Positions 14,360 through 22,502 of a stretch of 23,877 nt of DNA are shown piece after piece; the first letter of the stretch is position 1; each line of letters opens with the position of its first letter. Position numbers and translations under genes: made by a program. The DNA comes from CAYGBW01 sp964348185 (GTDB taxonomy: Bacteria > Desulfobacterota > BSN033 > WVXP01). Location of the stretch: the NCBI GenBank assembly GCA_964348185.1, contig CAYGBW010000077.1, forward strand, positions 1-23,877, written 5' to 3'. The notes beneath the pieces are model-generated. The model saw nothing but the letters and a program-made list of their open reading frames with translations. It ran no database searches and was not told the DNA's origin.

Positions 14360-15364
14360 TCAGACACACAGTTCGGTTCCTGAAGGTCTCGTGTCGTATT
14401 CATCTTCGATCTCTCCCACAATCTCCTCGACAATATCCTCCAGGGTCACCAGCCCCGATACTCTCCGATACCGGTTGACCACCATGGCCAGATGCTGTCC
14501 CACCTGCTTCAAATGCAAGAGAAGCTCTGAGATGGTTTTGCTTTCCGGGACGAAAATCACGGGACGTCTCGTCCTCGACAGGGGAAGGTTCGCCTTTAGA
14601 CCGAGGATATCCTGGACAGCCACATAGCCGACGATATTGTCGATCCGCCCATCGTAGAGAACGAGTCGGGAGTGACCGCTTTCTCTAATACGCGTAACGG
14701 CATGAGCCACTGTTCCCCTCACATCGGCGGCCACCACCTTGTCTAGGGGAACCATTATCGACCTAGCCTTTGTTTCACTAAACCGAAACAGATGACTGAT
14801 CATCCCCTGTTCGTGCACGTTCAAGTCGCCCTGCCCATCGATGATCAGGAGCTTCAGTTCCTCCCGGGTTACAAAAGGGTCTTTCATCTTCCCACGGTCG
14901 CCGGTGAGGAGAGCGACGGCCTTGGTCGGGAGGGAGCAGATCAGGACGAGAGGATAGAAAACAATCGAAAAGAAGCTGAGAATCGGGACGATTCTCAGAA
15001 CGATCCAATTGGCGTGATGATAGAAAAAAGTCTTGGGGAGGGTTTCTCCAAAGATGAGCATGATAGGGGTCATGGCGAGGGTCGCAATGACGATGCCGAG
15101 ATTCTCCCTCTGGTTCAGGAGGGCCACGGCGTAACTCGCGGCCAAGATCGAACCGAGAACCACAAAGATGTTCGTACCCACCAGGGTGACCGACAGCATC
15201 CGCTCTGGTTCTGCCAGAAACCTCTCAACGGCCATCGCATTTCTGGCACCCAGGCTCGCCAAATGGCGGATCTTGATCCTGCTGGCAGAGATCATGGCCG
15301 TCTCCACCCCGGAAAAAAAAGCGGAACCCACGACACAGCCTGCAATGAGAATGAGATCCGTCAT
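14360..15364 (-). CDS. CNNM/CorC-type (DUF21-CBS) membrane protein, lacking the C-terminal domain
   Basis: A 334-aa HlyC/CorC (TlyC, CNNM) family protein. The DUF21 membrane domain covers about 1-150 with SGVETA (19-23) and FGETLPK (105-111). A tandem CBS pair follows at about 200-312, ending LVTLEDIVEEIVGEIEDEYD. The usual CorC_HlyC C-terminal domain is missing: the protein stops 14 residues after EDEYD. CNNM proteins are linked to Mg2+/Co2+ (and sometimes Na+) export; CBS domains bind adenine nucleotides. The ATG overlaps the TGA of the upstream paralogue (ATGA), so the two are translationally coupled and probably form a heteromer. Ion specificity cannot be read from sequence. Confidence 0.9.
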   Translation of the reverse strand: MTDLILIAGCVVGSAFFSGVETAMISASRIKIRHLASLGARNAMAVERFLAEPERMLSVTLVGTNIFVVLGSILAASYAVALLNQRENLGIVIATLAMTPIMLIFGETLPKTFFYHHANWIVLRIVPILSFFSIVFYPLVLICSLPTKAVALLTGDRGKMKDPFVTREELKLLIIDGQGDLNVHEQGMISHLFRFSETKARSIMVPLDKVVAADVRGTVAHAVTRIRESGHSRLVLYDGRIDNIVGYVAVQDILGLKANLPLSRTRRPVIFVPESKTISELLLHLKQVGQHLAMVVNRYRRVSGLVTLEDIVEEIVGEIEDEYDTRPSGTELCV

Positions 15365-16614
15365 TCCTTGGCCCTCGCCCTCTTCTTCGGCGTTTTCTTG
15401 ACCAGCATCCTGACGATCCGGTTCGGCTGAGCTTTAACGATCTCGAACTGAAGGTCCCCGATCTTCAGCCGTTCCTTCGTCTCTGGAATTCTTCCCAGAC
15501 GATTGATCACGTAACCCCCGATGCTCTGGGCGTCGGGGTCAGTCAGATGGGTTCCCATCCTTCGGTTGAACCCTTCAAGTTCCATGATGCCTTTGACGAG
15601 GGCCGCACCCCGGCCAACGGTCTTGAATAGATCCTTCCTCGGAGCGCCAGAAAAAGCCTCTCCCACAATCTCTTCGAGGAGATCGTCCATGGTAACAAGT
15701 CCGCAGAAGACGCCGTATTCGTCAATCACCACGGAGGCGTGCTGTCTTCCCGTCCTGAATTCATGGAAGAGCGTATCAATCCGCCGGGTCTCTGGAATGA
15801 ACTGGGCAGGACGGATCAGATCCCTCAGGGATTGTGCTTCTGGCATTTGGATGAAATCCTTGATATGGAGGACCCCGACAATGTGGTCCTCTTCGCCTTC
15901 GTATACGGGAGACCGAGTGTACCGCCGGGCCTTAAGAATCTTCAAGGCCTCCCGAGGAGGGGTATCCACGGAAAGACTCAGCACCTGGACCCTGGGCGTC
16001 ATGACCTGGTGAACCGCCTTATCCCCAAAAGAGAAGACCTTGTGGATAATCTCCCGTTCCAGACGGTTGACCACCCCTTCATTGAACCCGATATCCACCA
16101 GGGTGATCAGTTCGTCTCCTTTCAGCTCTCGGCCACTCCCAACTGTCCCGACCCCCAAAAGGGCCAGAAACAGTTCGGTTATCCTTCTGAGCAGGCGCCG
16201 CACCGGACTGATGAGGGCCGAAAAGAGATTCAACGGTTTAACCACCCAGAGGGCAATGCTGTCGGATCTCTGAACGGCAATGGTTTTCGGGGTGATCTCT
16301 CCAAAGACGAGAATCAGGAAGGTCATGGCCAGGGTGGAGACCACGACGCTCTCGTTTCCTCGTAGAGAGGTTGAAATGATGTTCTCTCCCAGACTGGAAG
16401 CGGCGATGTTAACAAGGGTATTTCCCAGGAGAAGGGTTGCAAGGACACGAGCAGGATGTTCCATCATCCTGGCAATGAGTCGCTTTCTCGGGAGTTTACT
16501 TGCTGAGAACTCTTTCAGCTTACCGTAGCCTAGGCTGAACAGAGCCGTCTCTGACCCGGAAAAAAAACCGGACAGCGCAAGCAGGATAAATAGAATGAAG
16601 ACCCGAACAATCAA
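15361..16614 (-). CDS. CNNM/CorC-type (DUF21-CBS-CorC_HlyC) membrane protein
   Basis: A 417-aa full-length HlyC/CorC family protein. The DUF21 domain is at about 1-150, with SGSETA (19-24) and FGEITPK (104-110). A CBS pair lies at about 205-315, ending TMDDLLEEIVGE. A complete CorC_HlyC domain covers about 330-405 (SIGGYVINRLGRIP), followed by a Lys/Arg-rich tail. Probable divalent-cation efflux or transport regulator in the inner membrane. The start is TTG at 16614 with no strong ribosome site. A promoter 37-64 bases upstream supports it. Its stop overlaps the start of the shorter paralogue by 4 bases. The two proteins differ substantially, so the duplication is old. Confidence 0.92.
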   Translation of the reverse strand: MIVRVFILFILLALSGFFSGSETALFSLGYGKLKEFSASKLPRKRLIARMMEHPARVLATLLLGNTLVNIAASSLGENIISTSLRGNESVVVSTLAMTFLILVFGEITPKTIAVQRSDSIALWVVKPLNLFSALISPVRRLLRRITELFLALLGVGTVGSGRELKGDELITLVDIGFNEGVVNRLEREIIHKVFSFGDKAVHQVMTPRVQVLSLSVDTPPREALKILKARRYTRSPVYEGEEDHIVGVLHIKDFIQMPEAQSLRDLIRPAQFIPETRRIDTLFHEFRTGRQHASVVIDEYGVFCGLVTMDDLLEEIVGEAFSGAPRKDLFKTVGRGAALVKGIMELEGFNRRMGTHLTDPDAQSIGGYVINRLGRIPETKERLKIGDLQFEIVKAQPNRIVRMLVKKTPKKRARAKE

Positions 16615-16650
16615 TTCGACGTCTCAAGATCAGAGGGATCAATCTATCAT

Positions 16651-16678
16651 GGTATATTACCTTCCCTGGCCCTGTCAA
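16651..16678 (-). promoter_or_regulatory. Candidate promoter of the CNNM/CorC gene pair
   Basis: On the minus strand TTGACA (16673-16678), a 16-base spacer and TATACC (16651-16656) precede the TTG start at 16614, giving a leader of about 30 bases. It is back-to-back with the promoter of the FmdB-like gene, the two -35 boxes lying 54 bases apart. Confidence 0.55.
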
Positions 16679-16732
16679 TTCCGAGGCAACCCACTGCCGA
16701 CCGACTAGGAACGGGAAGAGAAACCGGATTTC

Positions 16733-16761
16733 TTGACAAAGGACGGAAGGATGATTAATTT
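16733..16761 (+). promoter_or_regulatory. Candidate promoter of the FmdB-like gene
   Basis: TTGACA (16733-16738), a 17-base spacer and TAATTT (16756-16761) would start transcription near 16768. This falls inside the longest open frame for the downstream gene and so supports its internal ATG at 16814. Confidence 0.55.
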
Positions 16762-16813
16762 CTGCCCAGTTGAGCAGTTCCGAGGCTTCTGGTCCTTCAG
16801 AGGGAAGTGCCCT

Positions 16814-17146
16814 ATGCCCATATACGAATACCGGGTCATCGATGGCCAGAAGGGGTGCAAGAGGTGCCAGGAAGGCGTTGAGGAGATTCAGACTATTCAC
16901 GATGATCCGCTGAGAGTATGTCCCCAATGTGACGCCCCTCTGATGCGGGTCGTCTCAGCGGCCAGTTTTCGAATGGGAGATCAGAGGCGCAACCCGGTTG
17001 AAGAACAGATTAGAGATTATGAAAAAAAGGGGATGTACAGCCACGCAGCCGAAGCAGCCGACAAGGAGGCAGAGAAAACCAACCGCGAAGACCTGAAAGC
17101 CCGGGCCTTAGATAACTACAAAAAGGCAGGATACAAGGATTTGTGA
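16814..17146 (+). CDS. FmdB-type zinc ribbon protein
   Basis: A 110-aa protein opening with MPIYEYRV, the standard start of the FmdB zinc-ribbon family of putative regulators. Two Cys pairs, CKRC (15-18) and CPQC (36-39), should bind one zinc. The half beyond residue 55 is a charged helix with RNPVEEQIRDYEKKGMYSH and a Lys-rich end. Function is unproven; relatives lie near formamidase and many other genes. The ATG at 16814 has GAGGGA about 10 bases upstream, and the frame's earlier starts precede the predicted transcription start. It stands alone between the divergent CBS genes and groES, 103 bases before the latter, and read-through into groESL is possible. Confidence 0.88.
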   Translation: MPIYEYRVIDGQKGCKRCQEGVEEIQTIHDDPLRVCPQCDAPLMRVVSAASFRMGDQRRNPVEEQIRDYEKKGMYSHAAEAADKEAEKTNREDLKARALDNYKKAGYKDL

Positions 17147-17156
17147 CCACGACAGC

Positions 17157-17185
17157 TTGACAATCGGGATGGGGATGATTAGTTT
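17157..17185 (+). promoter_or_regulatory. Candidate promoter of groES-groEL
   Basis: TTGACA (17157-17162; CTTGAC if read in the heat-shock style), 17 bases, then TAGTTT (17180-17185), about 57 bases before the groES ATG. The -10 is weak. No CIRCE inverted repeat (TTAGCACTC-N9-GAGTGCTAA) lies in the 103-base leader, so HrcA control at this site is not supported. Confidence 0.35.
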
Positions 17186-17249
17186 TTCGACCATCCAACC
17201 ATCTCGAGCCAGGTTCTGAATTAAACATTTTAGAAAGGAGAGACAGGAG

Positions 17250-17537
17250 ATGAAAATCAGACCACTGCAGGATCGTGTAATTGTGAAACGGGTGGAAGAA
17301 GAGGAGAAAACCAAGGGAGGCATCATCATCCCCGATACGGCAAAAGAAAAGCCCGTCGAGGGGAAGGTCGTTGCAGTCGGCAAGGGAAAGGTCAGAGAAG
17401 ATGGCAAGGTGCAGCCTCTTGACGTGAAGAAGGGAAACAGGATTCTCTTCGGAAAGTATGCTGGAACAGAAATTAAGATTGAAGGCGAGGAGCACCTGAT
17501 CATGAGGGAAGACGATATTCTGGGTGTGATCGAATAG
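17250..17537 (+). CDS. groES: Co-chaperonin GroES (Hsp10)
   Basis: A 95-aa GroES of standard length. It opens KIRPLQDRVIVKRVEEEEKT. The mobile loop is at about 17-33 (EEEEKTKGGIIIPDTAKEK), with GGIIIPD as the GroEL-binding tripeptide region. VVAVGKGK and the closing MREDDILGVIE complete the seven-stranded barrel. GroES caps GroEL rings during folding. The ATG follows AAAGGAGAGACAGGAG, an excellent ribosome site. groEL starts 36 bases after its stop, so the two form the normal operon. Confidence 0.97.
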   Translation: MKIRPLQDRVIVKRVEEEEKTKGGIIIPDTAKEKPVEGKVVAVGKGKVREDGKVQPLDVKKGNRILFGKYAGTEIKIEGEEHLIMREDDILGVIE

Positions 17538-17573
17538 GAACTATACTCTTTTGAAGGAAATGGAGGTTTGACA

Positions 17574-19196
17574 ATGGCAAAAGAACTCAAATTCGACCAA
17601 GATGCAAGGACTTCAATCCTCGAGGGCGTTAATATTTTGACGAATGCGGTCAAGGCAACCCTCGGGCCGAAGGGCAGGAACGTGATCCTGGAGAAATCCT
17701 TTGGATCACCCACGGTGACCAAAGACGGGGTTACGGTTGCAAAGGAGGTCGAACTGGAAAACAAGTTTGAGAACATGGGAGCCCAAATGGTCAAGGAAGT
17801 GGCCAGCAAGACCAGTGACACGGCAGGCGATGGGACCACAACGGCCACGGTTCTGGCTCAGGCCATGTATCGAGAGGGTTACAAGGTCGTGGCCGCAGGC
17901 GCCAACCCTATGGACGTGAAACGGGGAATCGACATGGCGGTCGAAGAGGTGGTTAGGGAGCTCAAGAAGCTGAGCAAACCTACCAAAGAGCAGAAGGAGA
18001 TCAGCCAGGTTGGTACCATCTCGGCCAATAACGACGAAACCATTGGAAATGTTATCGCCGAGGCTATGAACAAGGTCGGAAAGGAAGGGGTCATCACGGT
18101 CGAGGAAGCCAAGGCCATGGAGACCAGCTTGGACATTGTGGAGGGAATGCAGTTTGATCGAGGCTATCTCTCCCCCTATTTCGTCACAGACCCTGAAAAG
18201 ATGGTGGCTGCATTGGAAGATGCCTGCATTCTGCTCCATGAGAAGAAGATCAGCAGTATGAAGGATCTCCTCCCCATTCTCGAGCAGATTGCCAAGTCGG
18301 GCAAACCCCTTCTGATTATCGCGGAAGATGTGGAAGGTGAAGCCCTGGCCACCCTGGTGGTCAACAAGATCCGCGGAACCCTTAGATGTGCGGCCGTCAA
18401 AGCCCCTGGCTTTGGAGACCGCAGGAAAGCCATGCTGGAAGACATCGCCATTCTAACCGGAGGCCGTGTCATCTCCGAGGACATCGGGGTCAAACTCGAG
18501 AATATCAGCGTCGGCGATCTGGGGGAGGCCAAACGAATCAACATCGACAAGGACAATACCACGATCGTTGAGGGAAAGGGAGAAAAGTCGGCCTTGGAGG
18601 GCCGAGTCAAACAGATCCGAGCCCAGATAGAGGAAACGACCTCGGACTATGATCGGGAAAAGCTGCAGGAAAGATTGGCCAAACTGGTTGGCGGTGTTGC
18701 AGTCATCAACGTGGGTGCCGCGACAGAAACCGAAATGAAGGAGAAAAAGGCCCGTGTCGAGGACGCCCTGAACGCGACCCGAGCCGCTGTCGAAGAAGGG
18801 ATCGTCCCCGGTGGAGGGGTGGCCTACCTCCGGTGTCTAGACGCCCTCAGCAAACTGAAGGTAGAGGATCACGACCGCCAGGTGGGTGTCGATATTGTCA
18901 AGAAGGCCCTGGAAGAGCCTATTCGGCAGATTGTTGAAAACGCCGGTGTGGAAGGCTCTGTGGTCGTTGAGAGGGTGAAGAAAGAGAAGGGTGCTGCAGG
19001 GTTTGACGCTGCCAAGGAAGAGTATACCGACCTCGTCAAAGCAGGGATCATCGATCCGACCAAAGTGGTTCGCCTGGCATTGCAGAACGCTGCAAGCGTG
19101 GCCTCCCTGATGATCACAACGCAGGCGATTGTCGCTGAGAAGCCTGAGAAGAAGGCTCCGATGCCACCGATGCCTCCCGGAGGGGGAATGTACTAG
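17574..19196 (+). CDS. groEL: Chaperonin GroEL (Hsp60)
   Basis: A 540-aa GroEL of normal length. MAKELKFDQDARTSILEGV opens the equatorial domain. GPKGRNVILEKSFGSP and the nucleotide loop AGDGTTTATVLAQ (about 85-97) are intact. The apical domain carries GYLSPYFVTDPEK. The closing GIVPGGGVAYLR and DAAKEEYTDLVKAGIIDPTKVVR are standard. The C-terminal tail is short and Pro/Met-rich (PMPPMPPGGGMY) in place of long GGM repeats. Double-ring folding chamber in the cytoplasm with GroES. I chose the ATG at 17574, with GGAGG 8 bases upstream, over the in-frame TTG at 17568. A strong hairpin follows at 19221. Confidence 0.98.
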   Translation: MAKELKFDQDARTSILEGVNILTNAVKATLGPKGRNVILEKSFGSPTVTKDGVTVAKEVELENKFENMGAQMVKEVASKTSDTAGDGTTTATVLAQAMYREGYKVVAAGANPMDVKRGIDMAVEEVVRELKKLSKPTKEQKEISQVGTISANNDETIGNVIAEAMNKVGKEGVITVEEAKAMETSLDIVEGMQFDRGYLSPYFVTDPEKMVAALEDACILLHEKKISSMKDLLPILEQIAKSGKPLLIIAEDVEGEALATLVVNKIRGTLRCAAVKAPGFGDRRKAMLEDIAILTGGRVISEDIGVKLENISVGDLGEAKRINIDKDNTTIVEGKGEKSALEGRVKQIRAQIEETTSDYDREKLQERLAKLVGGVAVINVGAATETEMKEKKARVEDALNATRAAVEEGIVPGGGVAYLRCLDALSKLKVEDHDRQVGVDIVKKALEEPIRQIVENAGVEGSVVVERVKKEKGAAGFDAAKEEYTDLVKAGIIDPTKVVRLALQNAASVASLMITTQAIVAEKPEKKAPMPPMPPGGGMY

Positions 19197-19220
19197 ATTT
19201 GATTCTTCTCAGGGGAAACG

Positions 19221-19262
19221 GAAACAAGGTGGGTCAGCCTTTACACTGGACCACCTTGTTTC
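19221..19262 (+). terminator. Terminator-like hairpin after groEL
   Basis: GAAACAAGGTGG (19221-19232) pairs perfectly with CCACCTTGTTTC (19251-19262), with an 18-base loop that can pair further (a bulged TC/GA). The right arm and the next bases (TTGTTTCTCTT) are T-rich, though not a clean run. It should stop or attenuate transcription between groEL and dnaJ. Confidence 0.6.
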
Positions 19263-19279
19263 TCTTAACCTTTCTTCCG

Positions 19280-19293
19280 ATTTTGATCAAAAT
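19280..19293. promoter_or_regulatory. 14-bp perfect palindrome before dnaJ
   Basis: ATTTTGATCAAAAT is a perfect 14-bp palindrome 8 bases before the dnaJ ATG. It could be an operator or a short hairpin over the ribosome site. One such palindrome is expected by chance in a sequence of this length, so the position is the only support. Confidence 0.3.
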
Positions 19294-19301
19294 GACAGCT
19301 C

Positions 19302-20420
19302 ATGGCCAAAAGAGACTACTATGAGATCCTGGGTGTCTCCCGTCAAGCGACCGAGGATGAAATCAAGAAGGCCTATCGAAAACTCGCCCTTCAATACCAC
19401 CCCGACCGAAACCCAGGTAACAGGCAAGCCGAGGACGATTTCAAAGAGGCCGCCGAAGCCTATGAGGTTTTGAGGGACCCCCAGAAAAGAGAACTCTACG
19501 ACCTTTACGGGCATGAGGGGTTGAAGGGAACGGGCTTTACCGGTTTCAGGGGTTTCGAAGACATCTTCTCGAGCTTCAGTGACATATTCGAGGATTTTTT
19601 TGGATTTGGGACGGGTGGACAGCGACGGAGGCAAACCCATGCTCAGCCCGGAGCAGATCTTCGATACGATCTGACTATCAGCTTTGAAGATGCGGCATTT
19701 GGGGCAGAAAGAGAGATCGAGGTCCCGAGGGCTGAAAGCTGCTCGGGCTGTGAAGGGACGGGAGCCGCTCCTGGAACGTCGCGGTCTCAGTGCTCCTACT
19801 GCCATGGCACAGGACAGGTGACCCATTCCCAGGGCTTTCTCACCATCAGCACGACTTGTACCCACTGTGGCGGCGAGGGAAGTTCCATCACCCACCCATG
19901 TAAAGAATGCAGGGGCACGGGGAAAGTCAGAGGGAAGAAAAAGATTCACCTTACCCTACCTGGAGGTGTCGATACCGGTTCAAAACTGAGGGTTCAAGGC
20001 GAGGGAGAACCGGGCGTCCGGGGGGGGCCACCGGGGGATCTCTACGTGGTCATCCACGTGGAACCCCACGGGTTTTTTGAGAGAGAGCACGACGATATCT
20101 ACTGCCAGATTCCGATCTCCTTTCCCCAGGCAGCCCTGGGAACCCGAATAGAGATTCCCACCCTGGAGGGGACAAAGCCCCTTGAAATCCCAGCTGGGAC
20201 CCAGTCTGGGGAAGTGTTCCGGATACCGGGAGGGGGGGTCAAACACCTCAGAGGGGGCGGCCGGGGAAGCCAAATCATTCAAGTGGTCGTGAAGACGCCC
20301 ACCCATCTGAGCAAACAGCAGAGGGAGCTCCTGGAAAAACTCGCCGAATTGAGTGAACCCGAACCGGAAATGCTAAAGGGCAAAAAGAAGTGGGGTTTCT
20401 TCTCGGGGAAAAAGAAGTAG
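19302..20420 (+). CDS. dnaJ: Chaperone protein DnaJ (Hsp40)
   Basis: A 372-aa type I (class A) Hsp40. The J domain is at 1-70 with HPD at 33-35. A Gly/Phe-rich linker covers about 72-108. Four CxxCxGxG zinc repeats follow at 147-154 (CSGCEGTG), 164-171 (CSYCHGTG), 186-193 (CTHCGGEG) and 200-207 (CKECRGTG). The C-terminal substrate-binding part ends in a Lys-rich tail. It delivers unfolded clients to DnaK and stimulates its ATPase; dnaK and grpE are absent here, and the gene instead follows groESL, past a hairpin. The ATG has no clear ribosome site, and a 14-bp palindrome lies just upstream. A run of eight G at 20020-20027 keeps the frame open but is a likely spot for sequencing error or slippage. 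Confidence 0.95.
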   Translation: MAKRDYYEILGVSRQATEDEIKKAYRKLALQYHPDRNPGNRQAEDDFKEAAEAYEVLRDPQKRELYDLYGHEGLKGTGFTGFRGFEDIFSSFSDIFEDFFGFGTGGQRRRQTHAQPGADLRYDLTISFEDAAFGAEREIEVPRAESCSGCEGTGAAPGTSRSQCSYCHGTGQVTHSQGFLTISTTCTHCGGEGSSITHPCKECRGTGKVRGKKKIHLTLPGGVDTGSKLRVQGEGEPGVRGGPPGDLYVVIHVEPHGFFEREHDDIYCQIPISFPQAALGTRIEIPTLEGTKPLEIPAGTQSGEVFRIPGGGVKHLRGGGRGSQIIQVVVKTPTHLSKQQRELLEKLAELSEPEPEMLKGKKKWGFFSGKKK

Positions 20421-20760
20421 AACGCCACCGGTTGCTCTAACCCCTTTCAACGCTGCTCCCCTCCCTAGCTGAAGTTGACCTGCCAACCCGATGATTTTCG
20501 AACCATAACCTGTTGGTCGTGTCTGCGCCCCACACCCTGTGAGCCCCTCCCCATAAAGCGGTCTCTGGTGCCAATTCCTGTCCGAGACGGGTCAGAGCTT
20601 TTGAGCCAGGCCCTTCATTTGAAATCACTGCTTCCAGTCATCGTCTTGACCGGTTGCCCAACGCTTAAATCGGGATCCAATATGTCTCCCGTTCCGTCCA
20701 TTTTTCCCTCCTCTAGGGCAATCCTTCTATGGGTGTACCCGACGCAAATGCCTGCAGCCT
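20421..20760. other. Convergent gap between dnaJ and peptidase
   Basis: About 340 bases between the ends of dnaJ and the minus-strand M16 gene. A 118-codon open frame (20475-20831) reads across it and into the peptidase but has no family character. I see no strong hairpin-plus-T terminator and no RNA gene. Confidence 0.5.
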
Positions 20761-22095
20761 CTAACGCGGCACCGCCAGGGTCTGAAAGTCAATTTCTTCG
20801 ACAGATCCTACCCCTTCTATCTGCCCCCTGAACGCGTCACCGTTTCCCACAATCACAACCGACAAGACTTCTGGGAAAAGATGGCGTCGCGCTACTTCAT
20901 GGACCTCGGTCCGAGTAACTCTGGAGATTCTCTTCGGATACTCTGCAAGATTCTGGAGGCCGAGGCCGTAGAGTTCCACCTCTAGAATCTCCCGACCAAT
21001 CTTCCGAAGGGTCTCAAATCTAAAGGGATAGCTACCCAGGTGGTATTTAATGGCCTCCTCCAACTCCTTGGACGAGGGGCCTGCCTCGATGAATCCTTCC
21101 AGCACTTCCAGGACTTCCTGGATCACGGGCAATGTGGTTTCACTGGGCGTAAAGGTTGAAATCAAAAAGGGCCCGGAATATCTTCTCCCCTTGAAATTGC
21201 TGGATATTCCGTAGGTGAACCCTTTCTGGGAGCGAACCTTTTCCATGAGACGAGACGAAAACCCGCCCCCTCCAAGGATGTAATTGGCAATCTGAAAAAC
21301 ATCATAGTCAGGGCTGGTCCGTTCAATCAGCGGGTGGCCCATGCGAATCTGGCTCTGGGTAAGGTCGGGACGGTGAATGATCCGAACCTGCCGCTTTGCC
21401 TTTTTCGGGGTCGAAAAGGCGACCGGACCAGGAGATTCCGGGCCTTTCCTCAATCGTCCCAGGAACTGCGCTGCTGTCCCAAAGGTCTCTTCAAAATCGA
21501 TATCTCCCACGACCATCAGAACGCACTGCCCCCCCAAGAAGCGGCGATCGTGGAAGGCTTCAAGATCCTCTGGGCAGATGGCTTTGAGAGAATCCACGGT
21601 TCCGCGACGGGGGTGACCATAGGGGGTCCCCTCAAAAGCCAATTGCAAGAACTGAATGTTGGCGACAACTTCTGATTCATCCTGCTCTTGAATGAGTCTG
21701 GCAATTCGTCGGGCTTTGAGCTGGTCGAATTCAGACTTTGGGAAAGTTGGGTGAAGAACCATGTCTGAAAGAATCTCCACAAGAGGAGCCAGGTCCTCTG
21801 CGAGTCCCTCCAGTCCGATGAAGCTCCCGTCCCAGCCAGAGTGGAATGTGAGTCGAGCGCCGAGAGAGTCGATGTCCAAAGCGATCTCCTGACTCGAGCG
21901 CTTCTGCGTCCCCAGAGTCAGCATCTCGAGGGTGAGATCGGCCTGTCCCGCCTTCCCCCCTTCATCAGCTTCGGCCCCGCTTTTGAGCATGAGCACGAGG
22001 TTGACCAGGGGAAGCTTCTGACTTTTCACCGCGAGAACCCTCAGCCCGTTCTCAAGGGTCCGACTTTCAATCTCCGGAAGCTGGATCGCGTTCAT
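20761..22095 (-). CDS. M16 peptidase-like protein, non-catalytic (zinc motif lost)
   Basis: A 444-aa M16 (insulinase/pitrilysin/MPP) family protein with two alpha-beta halves. Where active members have HxxEH, this one reads QADLT at 51-55 (GGKAGQADLTLEML), so it should not bind zinc or cleave. The C-terminal half keeps the substrate-binding Arg/Tyr pair: GFSSRLMEKVRSQKGFTYGIS, with Arg282 and Tyr295. Members like this form the regulatory half of M16B heterodimers with an active partner, which lies just upstream on the same strand. No signal peptide is obvious, so the pair may be cytoplasmic. The ATG at 22095 has AAGGGGAAT in front. A 407-base spacer separates it from the partner, so it may have its own promoter. 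Confidence 0.92.
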   Translation of the reverse strand: MNAIQLPEIESRTLENGLRVLAVKSQKLPLVNLVLMLKSGAEADEGGKAGQADLTLEMLTLGTQKRSSQEIALDIDSLGARLTFHSGWDGSFIGLEGLAEDLAPLVEILSDMVLHPTFPKSEFDQLKARRIARLIQEQDESEVVANIQFLQLAFEGTPYGHPRRGTVDSLKAICPEDLEAFHDRRFLGGQCVLMVVGDIDFEETFGTAAQFLGRLRKGPESPGPVAFSTPKKAKRQVRIIHRPDLTQSQIRMGHPLIERTSPDYDVFQIANYILGGGGFSSRLMEKVRSQKGFTYGISSNFKGRRYSGPFLISTFTPSETTLPVIQEVLEVLEGFIEAGPSSKELEEAIKYHLGSYPFRFETLRKIGREILEVELYGLGLQNLAEYPKRISRVTRTEVHEVARRHLFPEVLSVVIVGNGDAFRGQIEGVGSVEEIDFQTLAVPR

Positions 22096-22502
22096 ATTCC
22101 CCTTCAGGTTATCTCTTTCCCTAAGGCTTGAATCTTCAGTCAGTGGATTCGAAAATCGAAATACGAAACAAATCCAAATTTATGCACAGCTACAATCTCC
22201 GGATGATCCAAAAGAGTCGACTCTTTTCTGTAGGGGCAGGGACTTCGGCGCTCTTGCGAAGGCGGAAGTCTTGTACGGCGCGCAGGTCGAACAAGGAATT
22301 TCGAACAGCGAAAGTTCTTGAAGGAATAACACGATATATTTCACTTCGAGATTCTGCGGTTCCTTGTTCAACGATTCTGCGGTTCAAAACAAATAACTCT
22401 CCTTCGTAATAGAAATCTTTATGCTTTAGCAGATAGTGGTTCAAGGGTTGGTCCCTTGATCCCCCTGACAACTAATCCCTGTCCCCTGACCCCTTACGAT
22501 GA
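22096..22502. other. Spacer between M16 genes, with repeats
   Basis: A 407-base gap. GATTCTGCGGTTC occurs twice in direct orientation (22350-22362 and 22373-22385). GAACAAGGAA (22289-22298) is the reverse complement of TTCCTTGTTC (22360-22369). GGATTCGAAAATCGAAATACG-type words occur near 22144, resembling the 2270-2300 patch. A CCCTGTCCCCTGACCCC stretch lies near 22480. Open frames here are low-complexity translations. I see no clear promoter for the downstream gene. Confidence 0.6.
22350..22385. repeat. 13-bp direct repeat GATTCTGCGGTTC
   Basis: Two identical 13-base copies with starts 23 bases apart, inside a TTCGA/TTCGAA-rich stretch. Between them lies TTCCTTGTTC, which pairs with GAACAAGGAA at 22289-22298. 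There is no coding sense; this resembles short intergenic filler repeats. Confidence 0.65.

Noticed and set aside
17147..17249. CIRCE element upstream of groES
   Set aside because: I looked for TTAGCACTC and GAGTGCTAA and found neither. The ACCATC repeats there do not form the expected stem.
20475..20831. 118-codon plus-strand frame after dnaJ
   Set aside because: It runs into the oppositely coded peptidase end and has no family similarity.
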